A stretch of DNA of 64,000 nucleotides from Neoceratodus forsteri (taxonomy: Eukaryota; Chordata; Ceratodontiformes; Ceratodontidae): contig CM028129.1 in the NCBI GenBank assembly GCA_016271365.2, positions 461,976,501 through 462,040,500 of the forward strand. Reading direction: 5' to 3'. The position numbers and the translations under genes were made by a program. The notes below the pieces were generated by a model. That model made no database searches. It was not told the DNA's origin and saw only the letters and a program-made list of their open reading frames with translations. Each line of letters begins with the position of its first letter. Position 1 is the first letter of the stretch. This document shows, in pieces, positions 33,175 through 44,479 of the stretch.

Positions 33175-34936
33175 CTACTGATCCCCCTAGATATGCATCC
33201 CAGAATCTTGTTTGCCCTTGCTGCTGCTTTCTTGCACTGCATGGAGTGATTCAGGTCACCAGTGATCATCACTCTGAGGTCCTTCTCCTCCTCTGATGCA
33301 GATACTCAGACTCCACCCAGGTAGTACTCTGTCATGGAATTTTTGGCTCCAATATGCATAACTTTGCATTTATTGGCACTGAAGCCAAGTTGCCAGATCT
33401 GGGACCACCTCCCCAGATTTTCCAGATCTTCCTGTAGGTCCTATATCCCTTCAGCTGTGTCCACTCTCCCACAGAGCTTGGTGTCATCCATGAATAGGCA
33501 CATTTTGCCCATAATGCCATCCCCAATGTCATTGATGAAGAAGTTGAACAACATGGGCTCCAGAACCAAGCCCTGTGGGACCCCCACTGGTTACCTCCCT
33601 GGTGCCATATAACTCTCCCCTCACAAACACCCTCTGGTTTCTGTCCCTCAGCCAGTTTTCTACCCATCTGGCCATCTTTTCCCAAACCCTGAGTTCCACC
33701 AACTTCCTAATCAACCTTTTGTGGGGCGCAGAGTCAAAGGCCTTGCTGAAATCAAGATAGAGGATGTCTGCCGCTTGACCCCTGTCTACTGTCTTAGTGA
33801 TACAGTCAAAAAAGTCAATCAGATTTGTTTGACACAATCTCCCCCATGAACCCATGCTGCCTTGTATCCTGGTGACCATGCTCTTCTAGATATTCCACCA
33901 ACCTATCCTTTAGTATGGTCTCCATGAGCTTGCCCACAATGGAGGTGAGACTGACTGGTCTGTAATTCCCTGGGTCATCCTTGGGACCACCATTGTGGAG
34001 GGGCACTACATGTGCTATTCTCCAGTCCTGCGGTACCACTCCTGACTCTAGTGAACTATTAAATAGGTCTGCCAGTGGCCCTGCCAGCTACTCATCCAGT
34101 TCCTTTAGTACCCTTGGATGTACTCTGTCCGGGCCTGGTGATTTGTCCACCTTAAATGCCAGAAGCCTCACATTACTCTATCTTCCTCTATCACTACATC
34201 TGTGTTCCCTTCCCCCCGCTCCTCTTTTCCCTCCTGAAGGCACTGGTCCATCCTTCTCCCTGGTGAAGACGGAACAGAAGCATTCCTTTAGTACCTCTGC
34301 TTTTCCCTCATTATCCTCCACCAACTCCATCCCTTTCTTAAGCCTAACAATCCTTTCCTTCTTGTCCCTTTTCTCACTTATATAGCAAAAGAAAGCCTTA
34401 TACCCTTTCTTAATCCTTCAGCTATCTGCAGCTCCTTCTGTGCCTTTGCTCACTGGACTTCCTTACTTGCCTTATTAGCCAACCTTAGGTATTTTTACCT
34501 ATCCACCTCTCTCTTGGTCTTCCTGAATTTTCTATAGGCCAACCTCTTTTTCCTTACTGCCTGGACTACCCCAGAACTGAACCAGCTTGGTACTTTGGCC
34601 CTTGAGTTCTTCCCATGGAGCCTAATGCACTCATCTGTGGCAACCAGTATTCCTTCCTTAATGATGGACCACCTTTGATCCACTGACATATCTGCCCTGA
34701 TGCCCACCAGATGGCTCCTTAGCACTTCACCCATTTTCCTGAAGTCAGCCCTGAAATCCAAGATTTTGGTCTTAGTCAGGATGCTTTCCCTGCCCATATC
34801 CACCTGGAACCACACTGTGCAATGGTCACTTCCACTCAGTGGCTCCCTGACCATTATTTCCTGTACATGCTCCCCATTTGTGAGCACCAGATCAAGAATT
34901 GTCTCAGCTCTTGTTGGTTCAGTGATGCCCTGAGTC
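32516..34936 (-). pseudogene. CR1 LINE inserted in copy B2
   Basis: 5' truncated inside the endonuclease. Frame 34887-34495: GEHVQEIMVREP, SGSDHCTVWFQVDMG, then a basic linker. Frame 34039-33815: PLHNGGPKDDPGNYRPVSLT and RLVEYLEEHGHQD. Frame 33879-33529: CQTNLIDFFDCITKTVDRGQ and ILYLDFSKAFDSAPH. The catalytic pair reads FMDD at 33483-33494. The 3' end (32912-32607) has FKYLKGINYVDKEGLF and RKHFFTERVVDTWN. A (TC)n run sits at 33124-33170. Possible target duplicates AGGCTCAATGT (32505-32515) and AGGTTGAATGT (34937-34947) differ at two bases. The copy is inactive. Confidence 0.85.
33124..33170. repeat. (TC)n microsatellite
   Basis: About 23 uninterrupted CT dinucleotides inside the CR1 copy, between its RT and C-terminal region. 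Confidence 0.95.
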
Positions 34937-34939
34937 AGG

Positions 34940-35446
34940 TTGAATGTTGATGTATTCCAATAGATTGTTGATGCCAGGCGTGGTCTGTTTAGGCAGGATG
35001 TAAATGGATAGGAAGGTGAGCACTCTGTTGTCTGCCCCTAGCAGTAGCTTGATGGCTAGGACCTGAAAGTTGTCACATCTGGATGGTGGTGGTATTATGT
35101 ATCCCTGAAGTGTATCTTTAGTGTAAATGACACTTCCTCCACCTCTTTTCGAGTGACGGTCCTGTCTGTACAAGGTGTAGTCAGGCAGAGAAATGGTGAT
35201 GTCTGAAATTTTCAGGGATAGTCATGTTTCCTTGATGGATAACACATCTGGGTGGTGTTGAAAGACCCAAACCTTAAGACTGTCCATTTTTGGGAGGAGG
35301 CTGCAGGTGTTTAAAGATGTGAACACAAGACCTGTGGTTTTACATGGTCTAGCATTGTGGGTGGAGGACCAGGGTTTGGATGCACATTGCCAGACATCAG
35401 AAGTAGCGGTAGCAGTAGTAGTCTGTGGAGCTGTTCCTGAATTCAT
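34940..35446 (-). pseudogene. LINE endonuclease, upstream half (copy B2)
   Basis: Frame 35446-35222 has LVFTSLNTCSLLPKMDSLKV and DVLSIKETW (catalytic Glu); frame 35173-34919 has YRQDRHSKRGGGSVIYTKDT. Just upstream of the coding start, 35457-35520, the minus strand reads GLEIHTN, a 7-bp interruption, then PGAP, a decayed form of the motif read as GDIEANPG in B3. Confidence 0.7.
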
Positions 35447-36344
35447 TTTTTATGTTGTTGCCATAGTCATTTACTGGGCACCTGGGTTTTCATGTTGTTA
35501 GTGTGGATTTCTAAGCCTTTGAGTAGTGGCACCAGTGCTGGGTCATAAGGTATGTTCCATTTTCCAGCAGCTTTGGAGGGTCACAGCCTGTGTAAGCCAG
35601 TGTCATCATGGAGGGAAGAGGTCACAGGACCATACACATTTAGTACTACCATTTCAAAGGTAGTCTGAGGGGGTATGGTGGGATCATTGCAGTTGTCCAA
35701 GTAGACGGTAATGGTAAAAACAATGAGTCCTTGGACTGTAAGAGAAACAATGGGAGCCCTTGTACAGTAGGAATAGCAAGGGTCTGTATTTTCACCATCA
35801 TAATAGGCAGCAGGCAGTGCTTTCTTTGCTTAGTTAGAGATCTGTTCAGTAAAGGTTAGTTTTACTGGGACCTGAGAACAGGGTAAGGAAGAAGGTTCTA
35901 AAGGATGAACACCCCTAGCAGTTGCGGAGTATAGGATGCTGATAGGGAAGTCGACACTTAGTAAATTACAAGAGAGACACATGACCCTATGTATATAAGT
36001 AAATGTCCAGATAGAGTGGGCGAGGGTTGGGTGGGGAGCCAGCATGCAGCACCGGCGGGGCTTTTGCTGAAGCTTGAAGTTCTTCTTAGGGGAGATCCTA
36101 GTCAGGGCTTTCCCTGGGAGCTCACAGGTTGTGGTGGCCAATGCTGGCAGTGACCATGCTACAGGAGTGCTCAGTTAGTCCAACCAAGGACTCGGGCAGG
36201 AGGGTCCAGAAGGGGGGAGCTGAATCAATGCTGCCCCATTGAGCTTGTGGCAAGAGGGGGAGGCCGTTCTGCTTGAGAACCCAAGCATGCTGCAGAAATC
36301 TGAAGAAGGAAGGGAAAAGAAAGTGTTAAGTAGGGTTGGAGGGG

Positions 36345-36635
36345 GATGAGCAGTAGTGGTTCCAGGACAGACTGCTAAAATGCTTCAATAGTCACCTCCC
36401 TGACATCAGAGTACTTGCCATTTAGGGGTATTCTCTGAGTTCTGTCTGTCAGACAATTCATAATCTAACTAGATAACTCATTCCATAGTCCAAGGTCAGG
36501 TAACTTCTTCACTAGCCTCCTACAGTATGTGGCCATGAATCAAAAGCTTTGCTGAAAGCCAAGTAAATTATGTTGACTGCCTGCCCTCTATCAACCATTT
36601 GTGTCACAGAATTGAAAATATCAATGAGGTTTTTA
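36345..36635 (-). pseudogene. CR1 RT fragment, upstream half (split by B2)
   Basis: Minus-strand reading: NLIDIFNSVTQMVDRGQAVN, IIYLAFSKAFDSWPH (catalytic Asp to Ala), SDVREVT and QSVLEPLLLIPLQPY, the last corresponding to the GSVLGPLLF motif. The fragment ends there and its next motif is found at 29485-29650, so copy B2 landed between the two RT motifs. Confidence 0.7.
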
Positions 36636-36639
36636 ATAG

Positions 36640-37198
36640 ATTTTTTATTTTATTTAGAGTATATAAAATAGATTGGTAATGGAGAAGGTACCCTTACAGA
36701 AATATAAGTGTGCTGTGTACATGCAGAATGCATGCCACATGCTTAACTGTGCAAAGTCTGCATGCAGTTCATATACACAAAGTGAACCTAAGTAAACCAG
36801 GTCTGAAAAGCAAATCAGGTTTGCATGCTGCAAGCTTGACATGTGTGCAGGGTTTACCTATAGTGCTGCGACAGCACAGGTACCAACAGCCCTCACAGCA
36901 ACAGACACAATGCTGAGTGTCGGCATTGTTCTGTCAGGGATGACAGTATGTTTTCAATGGGGGGCTGTGCCCCTGAACCCCACATCAGGGGAGCTCTGTC
37001 ACTCCACAGCCCCGGTCCCTATATATAAAACTCCGAGTCGGAGTTGTCTCAGGGTGGGGGCACAACACTGGGAGATGCACCGCTGATGTCTGCAGGGATC
37101 AGCACAGTGACCAATGATTTCAGGTGAAATCTGTTGTTGTGCTGGTCTTCGAGGTCACGGTGACACTCTCCGGTTGGTACACCTATGTACAGCAGGTA
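36640..37198. repeat. Repeat-rich sequence of unknown class
   Basis: It holds GCATGC-rich DNA and a GC-rich block at 36955-37100. A first diverged unit of the 72-bp repeat (CAGGTTTGCATGCTGCAAGC TTGACATG) lies near 36818. No gene recognised. Confidence 0.4.
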
Positions 37199-37376
37199 AG
37201 CTGGTGTGAACATCTTCTAAAAATCACATTAGGGTTGCGTGTTGCATGCTTGACATGAGTGCAGCAGTTAACCTGGTGTGAACATCATTTAAAAATCACA
37301 TCAGGTTCACATGTTGCACACTTGCCATGTGTGCAGCAACTCAGCTGGTGCAAATCTCATCTAAAAAAACACATCA
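37199..37376. repeat. 72-bp tandem repeat, about 2.5 units
   Basis: Units begin at 37199, 37271 and 37343 with ASCTGGTGTGAACATC, followed by TAAAAATCACAT, GTTGCATGCTTGACATG-type sequence and GTGCAGCA. Spacing is exactly 72 bp twice. Confidence 0.8.
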
Positions 37377-37940
37377 ATTTCTATTTCTCATACTATTGCT
37401 AGCAATCAGAGCCATTAAAATACCCTCTTCATTAATTTCCCATTAATATTAGATAAACTCTTTAATTCTGATCCTTTTGTAAGTTGTTTAATGGCTTTTG
37501 ATTTGTGTCATTAAATTGTAAAGTATTGTTTGCTTACTGCACTTAAATATCTAGGATATAGTTAGTCAACATCCCTCATTCTAGATGTGGGAAGAGGGGC
37601 CTCTGTGTTGTGAAGCCTAACCTTTTTGTTTTGGGCTATACAAATCCCCTTATTCATATTGAGTGCTACAAATGTGTTTCCCCATGACTGTTTCAGCTCA
37701 CTTACTTTCCCTTTGTCATTTTGTATGGAGCATATACAGTATGGCCATTCTCAGCACTCTTTGTGCTGAGTAGGGTCTTGGAAGCATGCACCATATCTCA
37801 CATTTTGTCACTGAAATGAAGGACATGGACACTCAAAATGTAAGACAATGAGGGACACTAACTCTCACGATAATCAGGACACATCCTGAAACATGGAGAT
37901 ACAGTACCTCAGAACACAGTGGAAATCATTGTTTTTACTT
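37377..37940. other. AT-rich spacer
   Basis: I see no gene, RNA or clear repeat. Confidence 0.5.
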
Positions 37941-38115
37941 GAGGCAGTATAACACAGTGGTTTAAGGCTCTGAGCTGCAAACTTGGAGACCTGGGTTTGA
38001 ATACCACAGCCCCCACTTGCATATTGTATGATCCTGAGCAAGTCACTTAACTTCCTTGTGCTCCCAGGTCACACCTGTAAACAAACTTCAGCTTAGTATG
38101 TCTCTACTGGTTAAA
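37941..38115 (+). mobile_element. tRNA-derived SINE with MIR/CORE-like body
   Basis: Head GAGGCAGTATAACACAGTGG with box B GGGTTTGAATACC; core GATCCTGAGCAAGTCACTTA ACTTCCTTGTGCTCC; 3' part CACACCTGTAAACAAACTTC. Same family as 26851. A core scrap TGAGCAAGTCACTTAACTTT also appears at 38292. Confidence 0.8.
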
Positions 38116-38329
38116 AAAAGATAATATACTTGTACCGATAATAGAACCTGAGAATGAATTTCTACCATAAAGCAGGGGTGCCATTTAAGTAGGGCAGAGG
38201 GGGGCAGTTGCACCCCTGCATTTGTGCCTAGGTTGTTCTCATGGTGCGGTAATAATGGCATTAAATTTGGATTTAATCTTTCGCACAAATGGTGTGATAC
38301 TGAGCAAGTCACTTAACTTTTACATGTGC

Positions 38330-38500
38330 AGTTATCAGTGACCACTTGCTTTCTGCATGCATGCCTCATGCATGCAGTCTGTTCCAATTTAACATAAAAA
38401 GTATGCTTTCCACACTTGCTTGCTGCACGCATGCATGCAATCAGTTCCATTTTAGCATTTAAATCATGCTTGCAGCACGCATATCACATGGGTAGTTTTA
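38330..38500. repeat. GCATGC-rich tandem repeat (about 71 bp, 2+ units)
   Basis: Units start at CACTTGCTTTCTGCATGCAT (38343) and CACTTGCTTGCTGCACGCAT (38414), each followed by a CAGT-TTCCA-TTTA block. Runs of alternating purine and pyrimidine could favour Z-DNA. Confidence 0.65.
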
Positions 38501-38879
38501 TGTGCGCAACATGAAAACTTTTCATATAATTATTTCTGTAAGGGTATACTGGCAGTAATAGTGATAAATAGTCTAGAACTATTGCATCTTATGATTTGAA
38601 TTGGGCACCTTATTTATGCAGTAGGTCCACTTCCCTGATGCTGATGAACCCCTCCCCCCAAAAAAACCTCTTTGACCCCAGTCAGATAGCAGCTGGCACA
38701 AACTTTCCTCTTACCTCCTTAGCAGGCCACTATCTGAATTAAATTATCACAAAATGTGTACTATGAAAAAATGTAGATGCACACTGCATCTATTTCAGAA
38801 ATTGCATTTTGCAATCATTTCATTTAGATGTCTGAGGAGGTGAGTAGAGGGTTTGTGTTTACTGCTGTTTGTATGGATG

Positions 38880-39600
38880 TGTGTTTCAGGGCATTAGGGT
38901 CACTGGACACCAGGGACAGCTTGTGGCTAGGTGACAGGGAGGTCACTAGATGCCAGCCACTATATGACCTTGACAGGGTGTGGGAAGGGAGGGGAGTGCC
39001 AGTGGATACCAGGGACTATTTGGCTTGGGAAACGGTGAGGGAAGGGGTGCCAGTGGATGCCAGAGGCAGGGTGCTTTTCTGCTTTGTTTGAGGCAGGATT
39101 TATTGAGTGGGTGCCTCTGGATGCCAGTGACTGCTTGACTAGGGGCATGGTGTGGGAGGGGGTGCCACTGGATCTCGAGTAGGATTGACCAAGGACTGGT
39201 TTTGGGATTGGGAGGTGGTATCACTGAACACCAGGGATGGCTTCACTAGGGGCAGGGAGGGGTGTTACTGGATGCCAGGGATTGGTTAGTTTGGGGAAGG
39301 GTGCTGGAGATGGTGCCAGAGGGTACAAAACATTGCTTGGCTTGGGGCAGGGTGAGGACATGGGTGCCACTGGACATCTGTAACTACTATTCTTGGGTTG
39401 GAGTAAGGGGGGATACTGAACACAAAGTACTGCTTGTCCAATGGTAAGGTGAAGGAGGAGATACCACTGGACCCCAGGTATTAGTTAGCAGAGGGGCGGC
39501 ATGAGGGAAGGGCTGCCACTGGATGCCATGGACTGCTTGGCATGGGGCAAGGTGAAGATGGGGAGTGCCACTGCCAACCAGAAACTACCTGGCACAAAAG
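38880..39600. repeat. Degenerate minisatellite, ~60-bp units
   Basis: About a dozen units carry GTGCCACTGGATGCCAGGGA, CTGCTTGGCTTGGGGCAGGG and TGAGGGAGGG in that order with many substitutions (clear starts near 38898, 38996, 39043, 39106, 39162, 39262, 39364, 39465 and 39510). The overlapping frames on both strands follow the repeat and are not genes. Confidence 0.8.
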
Positions 39601-39696
39601 GTATTAACAATACAGGACAGAATGTGGTGTTGTCAATGCAGATTACTGTGCATTTGTTTTTAAATATCCTTTTTTAAAAAATATACTGTATATACA

Positions 39697-39698
<2 letters not shown>

Positions 39699-39737
<39 letters not shown>
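39699..39737. repeat. (AT)n microsatellite
   Basis: About 19 AT dinucleotides, flanked on the left by a shorter TATACTGTATATACAGTATA palindrome. Confidence 0.95.
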
Positions 39738-39739
<2 letters not shown>

Positions 39740-41495
39740 GGGTTGGAGGCAAAGTACAAAGCCAGAAAAGTAGGGAAATGCAAAGGTCGGAATTATAATC
39801 ACTTGAGTCTTGGTGATTGTGTGATATGGTGTTTCTTGGTGGCTGGATGATTGTTTTAAGTAGCATTGGCATTATCGAGCTTCACCACACTCTCTTAAAG
39901 ATTTGGGGTGCAAGTAAATTTCTGTGTCGTGCCAGAATGTGCAAAGGTTAGGGTGCCAATGCTCCTTAGTTTATTGGTTATGCCAGAGGTCCTCTTATGG
40001 CTACAAAAGTGTCACTTCATGCATTCTTCAGACAGGAGAAGTGTGAACCAAAGGTGAGCAGTTCAGACATCCTATTAACACAAGAGGCATAACCACTAAA
40101 CTTATTATAGATCACTGCATTATTATAATGTTTTTTTCTTGTTTAGGCAGTATGTTAGTTATGGTTTTTACCTTTAGTTTACATCATCTGTGAGTGCTGT
40201 TCGAATGAGTTCTGTTAGAACAGAGCATTGTGATCCAAATTGATGAATGTTTACTGGTCAGGAGCATGCACACCTCTGTGGATGAAAGACATGACTCAAT
40301 AATTAATTGATATGATGATGAATGTGCAAGGAAGGCTGGTGGGGTGCTGCTTTCTGTTTTCAGACTCAGAGTGTGGGGAAGCTGAATTCATTTTTTTTAA
40401 ACTCAGGATATGCTGCTAGAAATAAAGGTTATAAAAGAAAGATATTGTGTCACAATCCATTATTTGAAGAGTCACTTCCATCAATTAGAATACTGGTTCC
40501 TGACAGACAAACTTGTACTCAGTGTTAACAAAATCTGGTCAAATCCACCACGGCTGCATAATGAAGTTAATGAGGTTGTGTGGAATTGCAAAGGAGGCAT
40601 GTAGAAACAACACAATGGTTTGTAAGTAGTAAGATTTGTTTTATTTTCTATTCTAAGGAAGGCATAAACATTATTAGGAAAATATATGGAGGTGTACATT
40701 TCAATGGAAGGAATGGTAAGCAGTATAGGTTTGACAGGTACAATAGGTGGCAGTACATGGAAGAGTAATGGCTGACATATGTTCAGCCTTGGGATTATTT
40801 ACACAGTTTTATAGAGGAAGAGGGGTTTTGTCCATGAGATGATGTAAGTTATATTTAAGCAATGTGTTGATGTCAGGCAGTCAGGTGTAATGATGGACTC
40901 TGTTAGGACAGAAAATGTGATAGTAACTTTCAGAAGCGGTCACTGTTGATAAGATAAAGGTAGTTATGCTTGTGATAACTGGAATATCAGAACAGTATAA
41001 GGTGCATGCAGGAGAGGAGTACAAATATGCACTGTATGGCAAGTATGTTCTCAGAGTGCAGGCAAATGTGATATGCAGGTTTGTTTTACAAATAGATAAA
41101 AATAGTAATAGATGCAATTGGTAGAAAGATAGATAATTACATGACAGGCAGACAAATAGAGGGAGAAGTCATAGTCTTGACAGTCTTTGGTGAGGCAACT
41201 GCCCCTCGAGTCTCAGTCATGTTCACTAATTTGGGGTGAAAAACTTTTCAAGCAGCACTATTTTGCTGTCAGTAGTTGTCTATGTGTTTAAGCATGTATT
41301 TGAACCCCTTAAAATAGTTATAGTGCAAGAAAAACAATGAAAGCAATTGTGTTATAGTTTAACACTGAAACATACATGTTGCTCCTTGCTCCAATGAGCA
41401 CCGTCCCCCAAGCAGAGGGCCATTCTAAATTTTAACAAGCATTTGTCAATGCCAAATGTTGTCTTGCTGGCATTGGCATTAGTAGTGTAGGAGTT
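39740..41495. other. AT-rich sequence without recognised genes
   Basis: Several 60-90-codon frames exist on both strands but none shows a domain, repeat structure or splice context that I can support. Confidence 0.5.
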
Positions 41496-41499
41496 AGAG

Positions 41500-41895
41500 A
41501 GATGCATAATAGGAATGGCAGTGAAGTATGGAACCAATGTCAACCCCACCCCACCCTGCAGAGACTGACAGACATTGTGGTGTGTCTTTGGGTTGTCGGC
41601 CATAACACTGATGCCATTTTACCTCACCCTACCCTGCAGACTCTGACAAGTGTTGCGTTGCGCCTTGGGTTCATCGGACCTTATGCTCACCCTATTCCAC
41701 AAGGAAATACATTGAGATGAGTGCAGAATAGGAGAATGGGGTGAACTGTGGGGAAGAACAGTCCAAGAGTCCACACCTTGATGCCTGTCAGTGGCTGCAG
41801 GGTGGGGGTGGGGGTGGAATGGCATGTGCAGTACAGACGACAATCCAAAGGCACACCCCCTGATGCCTGTTAGTCTGTACAAGGTGGGATGTTAT
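41500..41895. repeat. Foldback made of four ~50-bp units (two direct, two inverted)
   Basis: The unit CCCTGCAGAGACTGACAGRC followed by ATTGTGGTGTGTCTTTGGGT TGTCGGC occurs direct at about 41559 and 41632, and inverted at about 41764 and 41845. The two pairs face each other across a centre near 41720. Confidence 0.65.
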
Positions 41896-41949
41896 GGTTA
41901 GAAACTGTAATGCCCTGGGCATTTGTTGGTATTTGCACTCTAAATTTTC

Positions 41950-43060
41950 AACATGGCCTTTATGTGACCCCATCTAATGAAAGCATTTGGGACCTCTGCT
42001 CATGAACAGTGGCTCTGAGATCTTGTTAATCTGTCCCGAACGATTTCCCACAGTGACCACACCATTCTGCGTCACATTTGAGAAAGCACAGTTCAGGCCA
42101 GATGTGAAAAATGACAGCTGCACCATTCATAAGGAGGTGTGAAGAGATAGCAGTGTTGAAAATCTGCAGTGATAATATTAAAAATTCTCAAAGTTATGAG
42201 TGTGCATGAAAACTGTGCAATGCATGCTCATAACAGTCATTCTTTTGAATTCTTTCACCAAATTTTTAACATTGGCATTTTAGGATCTCTGCTCATGAAC
42301 AGTGGCACTATGATTTTCTTAATCTGTGCTGAACGTTGATTTCACATAGCGACCGCGCCATTGTGCGCCAGATGTGTGAAACCACATTTCGGGCAGAATG
42401 TGAAAAATGACAGCTGTACTGTTCATAAGGACATGTGCAAAAATGGCAATGTTGAAAATCTGGAGTGAAAATATAAAAAATTCTCGAAGTTACGATTGTG
42501 CATGAATACTGCGCAATGCAAGCTTGTAACATAATAATTTTGTGGAATTATGTCACCAGATTTTCAACATAGGCGTTTTGGGACCTCTGCTCATGAACAG
42601 TGTCACTGTGATTTTCTCAATCTGTCCCAGACATTGTTTTCCTACAGTGACTGCACCATTGTGTGCTGGATGTGTGAAAACACATTTTGGGCAGGATGTG
42701 GAAAATGACAGCTATACTGTTCATAAGGAGTAGTGAAAAAATGGCAATGTTGAAAATCTGGATTAAAAATATTAAAAATTCTCAAAGTTATGAGCGTGCA
42801 TGGAAACTGTGCAACGCATGCTCGCAACAGTCATGTTTCTAAATTTTTTCATAAAATTTGTAACATAGGCTTTTTGGGAGCCCACCTCATGAACAGTGAC
42901 ACTGTCATTTCATTAATCAGTCCCAAAAGGTGATTCCACGCAGTGACCATGAAATCACCTTTCAGGACTGAATAATGAGATGACAGTGACTGAATTCATG
43001 AGGTGGGGTCCCAAGAACCCCATGATGAAAATGTGGTGCCAAAAGTCATAAAAATGGCTG
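41950..43060. repeat. ~295-bp satellite-like tandem repeat, four units, each with an internal hairpin
   Basis: CATGAACAGTG starts at 42001, 42294, 42592 and 42888 (spacings 293, 298, 296). Each unit has an inverted pair, TCATGAACAGTG with CTGTCATTTT and its complement AAAATGACAG with CTGTTCATAAGG, followed by GTTGAAAATCTG and AAAAATTCTCAAAGTTATGA. Unit 4 is almost wholly palindromic from 42877 to 43013. No coding potential. Confidence 0.85.
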
Positions 43061-43364
43061 AGATATGCATCTAAGTTGAAAAGCCCCCCTTGATGCCATT
43101 ATACAGCTTACCAGCATTTCTTCACTTCGCAGTTGGCTTTGAAGAGTGCAGACGTGTTCCTGCTCCACGGAAGATTGTCTCATCAGGCTCCTGAGGTAAG
43201 TGTGGAGTGAGGTAGGGTGTGGGGAGGTGGGGTATGCAGAGGGTGGGTGCAGTTTGGGGAAGGGGCACCACACACGTCGAGGGACCGTTTTCTTATTTTT
43301 CAGGGTGAAAAAAAAAAAAACAAAGACAAGCATGAGGTCAGTTTTTTTTTGCAGATGTGTTTTG

Positions 43365-43645
43365 GCACACTGGGATGGACTCCCAGTGTACCACTTGCAT
43401 TTTTGGGGAGGGGGACTGAAGCCGATGGGGACTGGGCCCCCTCATTGGCACAGAAATATGTCTCTTTTGGGAGGGCATGATGCTGAGGGATATTGGACAC
43501 CCCCTCAGCACACAAATATAATTAGTAGGGGGCCATTATGCCAATGGGGATTGGACTCCCCTGTCGGCAAATTGAGCTGGGATGGAGGCATGCTGACAGG
43601 GGGATTGGGCACCCTGACATTGGCTTGTTGGGGACTGTGAGAGGC
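43365..43645. repeat. Minisatellite, about four ~60-bp units
   Basis: Units contain CCRATGGGGAYTGGRCWCCC followed by CTCATTGGCACA-like sequence at about 43420, 43485, 43540 and 43590. The 146-codon plus-strand frame (43200-43640) tracks the repeat and is not credible as a gene. Confidence 0.65.
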
Positions 43646-44010
43646 AGACAGCGACAGCTGCCATGTTTTATTGAAATGTTACACAAGGGAAGGCACACCC
43701 TGCAATGAGGGGTCACTCTCTCATTGTAGGGGAGAATTGGTTTCAAGTTGGTGACATGCCTTTCAATTGCTTTCAGAGACAGCATGCAATCTAATTCATG
43801 CCATAGAGCCCAGCCCAAAAAAACAGTGGCACCATTGGCCACAACATGACTGCACCTCCAAAACCTGCTATTCCAAGCTACCACAATATGTTTCTTGCAT
43901 GTGCGCAAGACAACATAAAAAGGAGAGCTAAAAAATGTGTCTCCAAGTAAGTGCAGAATAATTTTTATTAAGTCTGTTTCAAGATATTAGGCCTTTCCTC
44001 TTTTTTTTAT
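43646..44010. other. Spacer, no gene seen
   Basis: The only long frame (43908-43522, minus) overlaps the minisatellite and shows no domain. Confidence 0.4.
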
Positions 44011-44454
44011 TTAAAGAGCTCCTGACACAGTTGAGACAACTTTGAGAAATGTTTATATTTGGGCATAACTATAGCTTATATTTTGCATTTTATTCTGTAA
44101 TTCTTATCCTTATTTCCTTATTACTAAGGATATTTACATGATCTCTGCCCTTTTAGCTCTGGTTGTCTGCCTACAGCTGAAATTATAATTCTGTTTATGA
44201 CATTAAAATATGTTGCTGTGGATATAATTATGATGTCATAAACAGGGGACTGTGATGTCATGTGTAGGGAAGCAGCCAGAGTGGATATAGTTTAGGGGGA
44301 CTGCAAGCTTGTTTTCATGCAACTATTTTAAGTCATTAAGAAAATGGGGAATTAATTACTGAAAACATATGAAGTAATAAAGAAAATGGGACAGAGCTGA
44401 ACATACATCTTACTTTTTTTCAAAGTTTTCCTAATGCTGTCAGGGGCTCTTCAA
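44011..44454. mobile_element. TTAA-type inverted-repeat element, copy 1
   Basis: Left end TTAAAGAGCTCCTGACACAG (44011) and right end GCTGTCAGGGGCTCTTCAA (to 44454) are imperfect inverted repeats of about 30 bp. The TTAA is intact on the left and TCAA on the right. The interior shares GTGATGTCATGTGTAGGGAA GCAGCCAGA with copy 2. No ORF. Confidence 0.7.
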
Positions 44455-44479
44455 TTATAAAGTTATAAAAAGAAGTAGC

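Larger units (their letters stand above)
29660..36340 (-). mobile_element. L2/CR1-group LINE, copy B2, interrupted by a CR1
   Basis: The 3' end lies near 29660-29690 (poly-T on plus, TATTTATTGAAATCTTGG). RT remnants at 30717-31658, endonuclease remnants at 32162-32510 and 34940-35446, 5' UTR to about 36340. After removing the CR1 at 32516-34936 the length is about 4.26 kb, close to B1 and B3. It sits inside a CR1 RT fragment. Stops and frameshifts occur in each domain. Confidence 0.75.

Noticed and set aside
33334..34385. Plus-strand frames within the CR1 copy
   Set aside because: Antisense shadows of the CR1 ORF2.
38828..39224. Plus- and minus-strand frames of 87-92 codons
   Set aside because: Products of the 60-bp minisatellite; repetitive with no family resemblance.
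41950..43060. CRISPR-like array
   Set aside because: Repeat units are ~295 bp and contiguous without unique spacers; the genome is eukaryotic.
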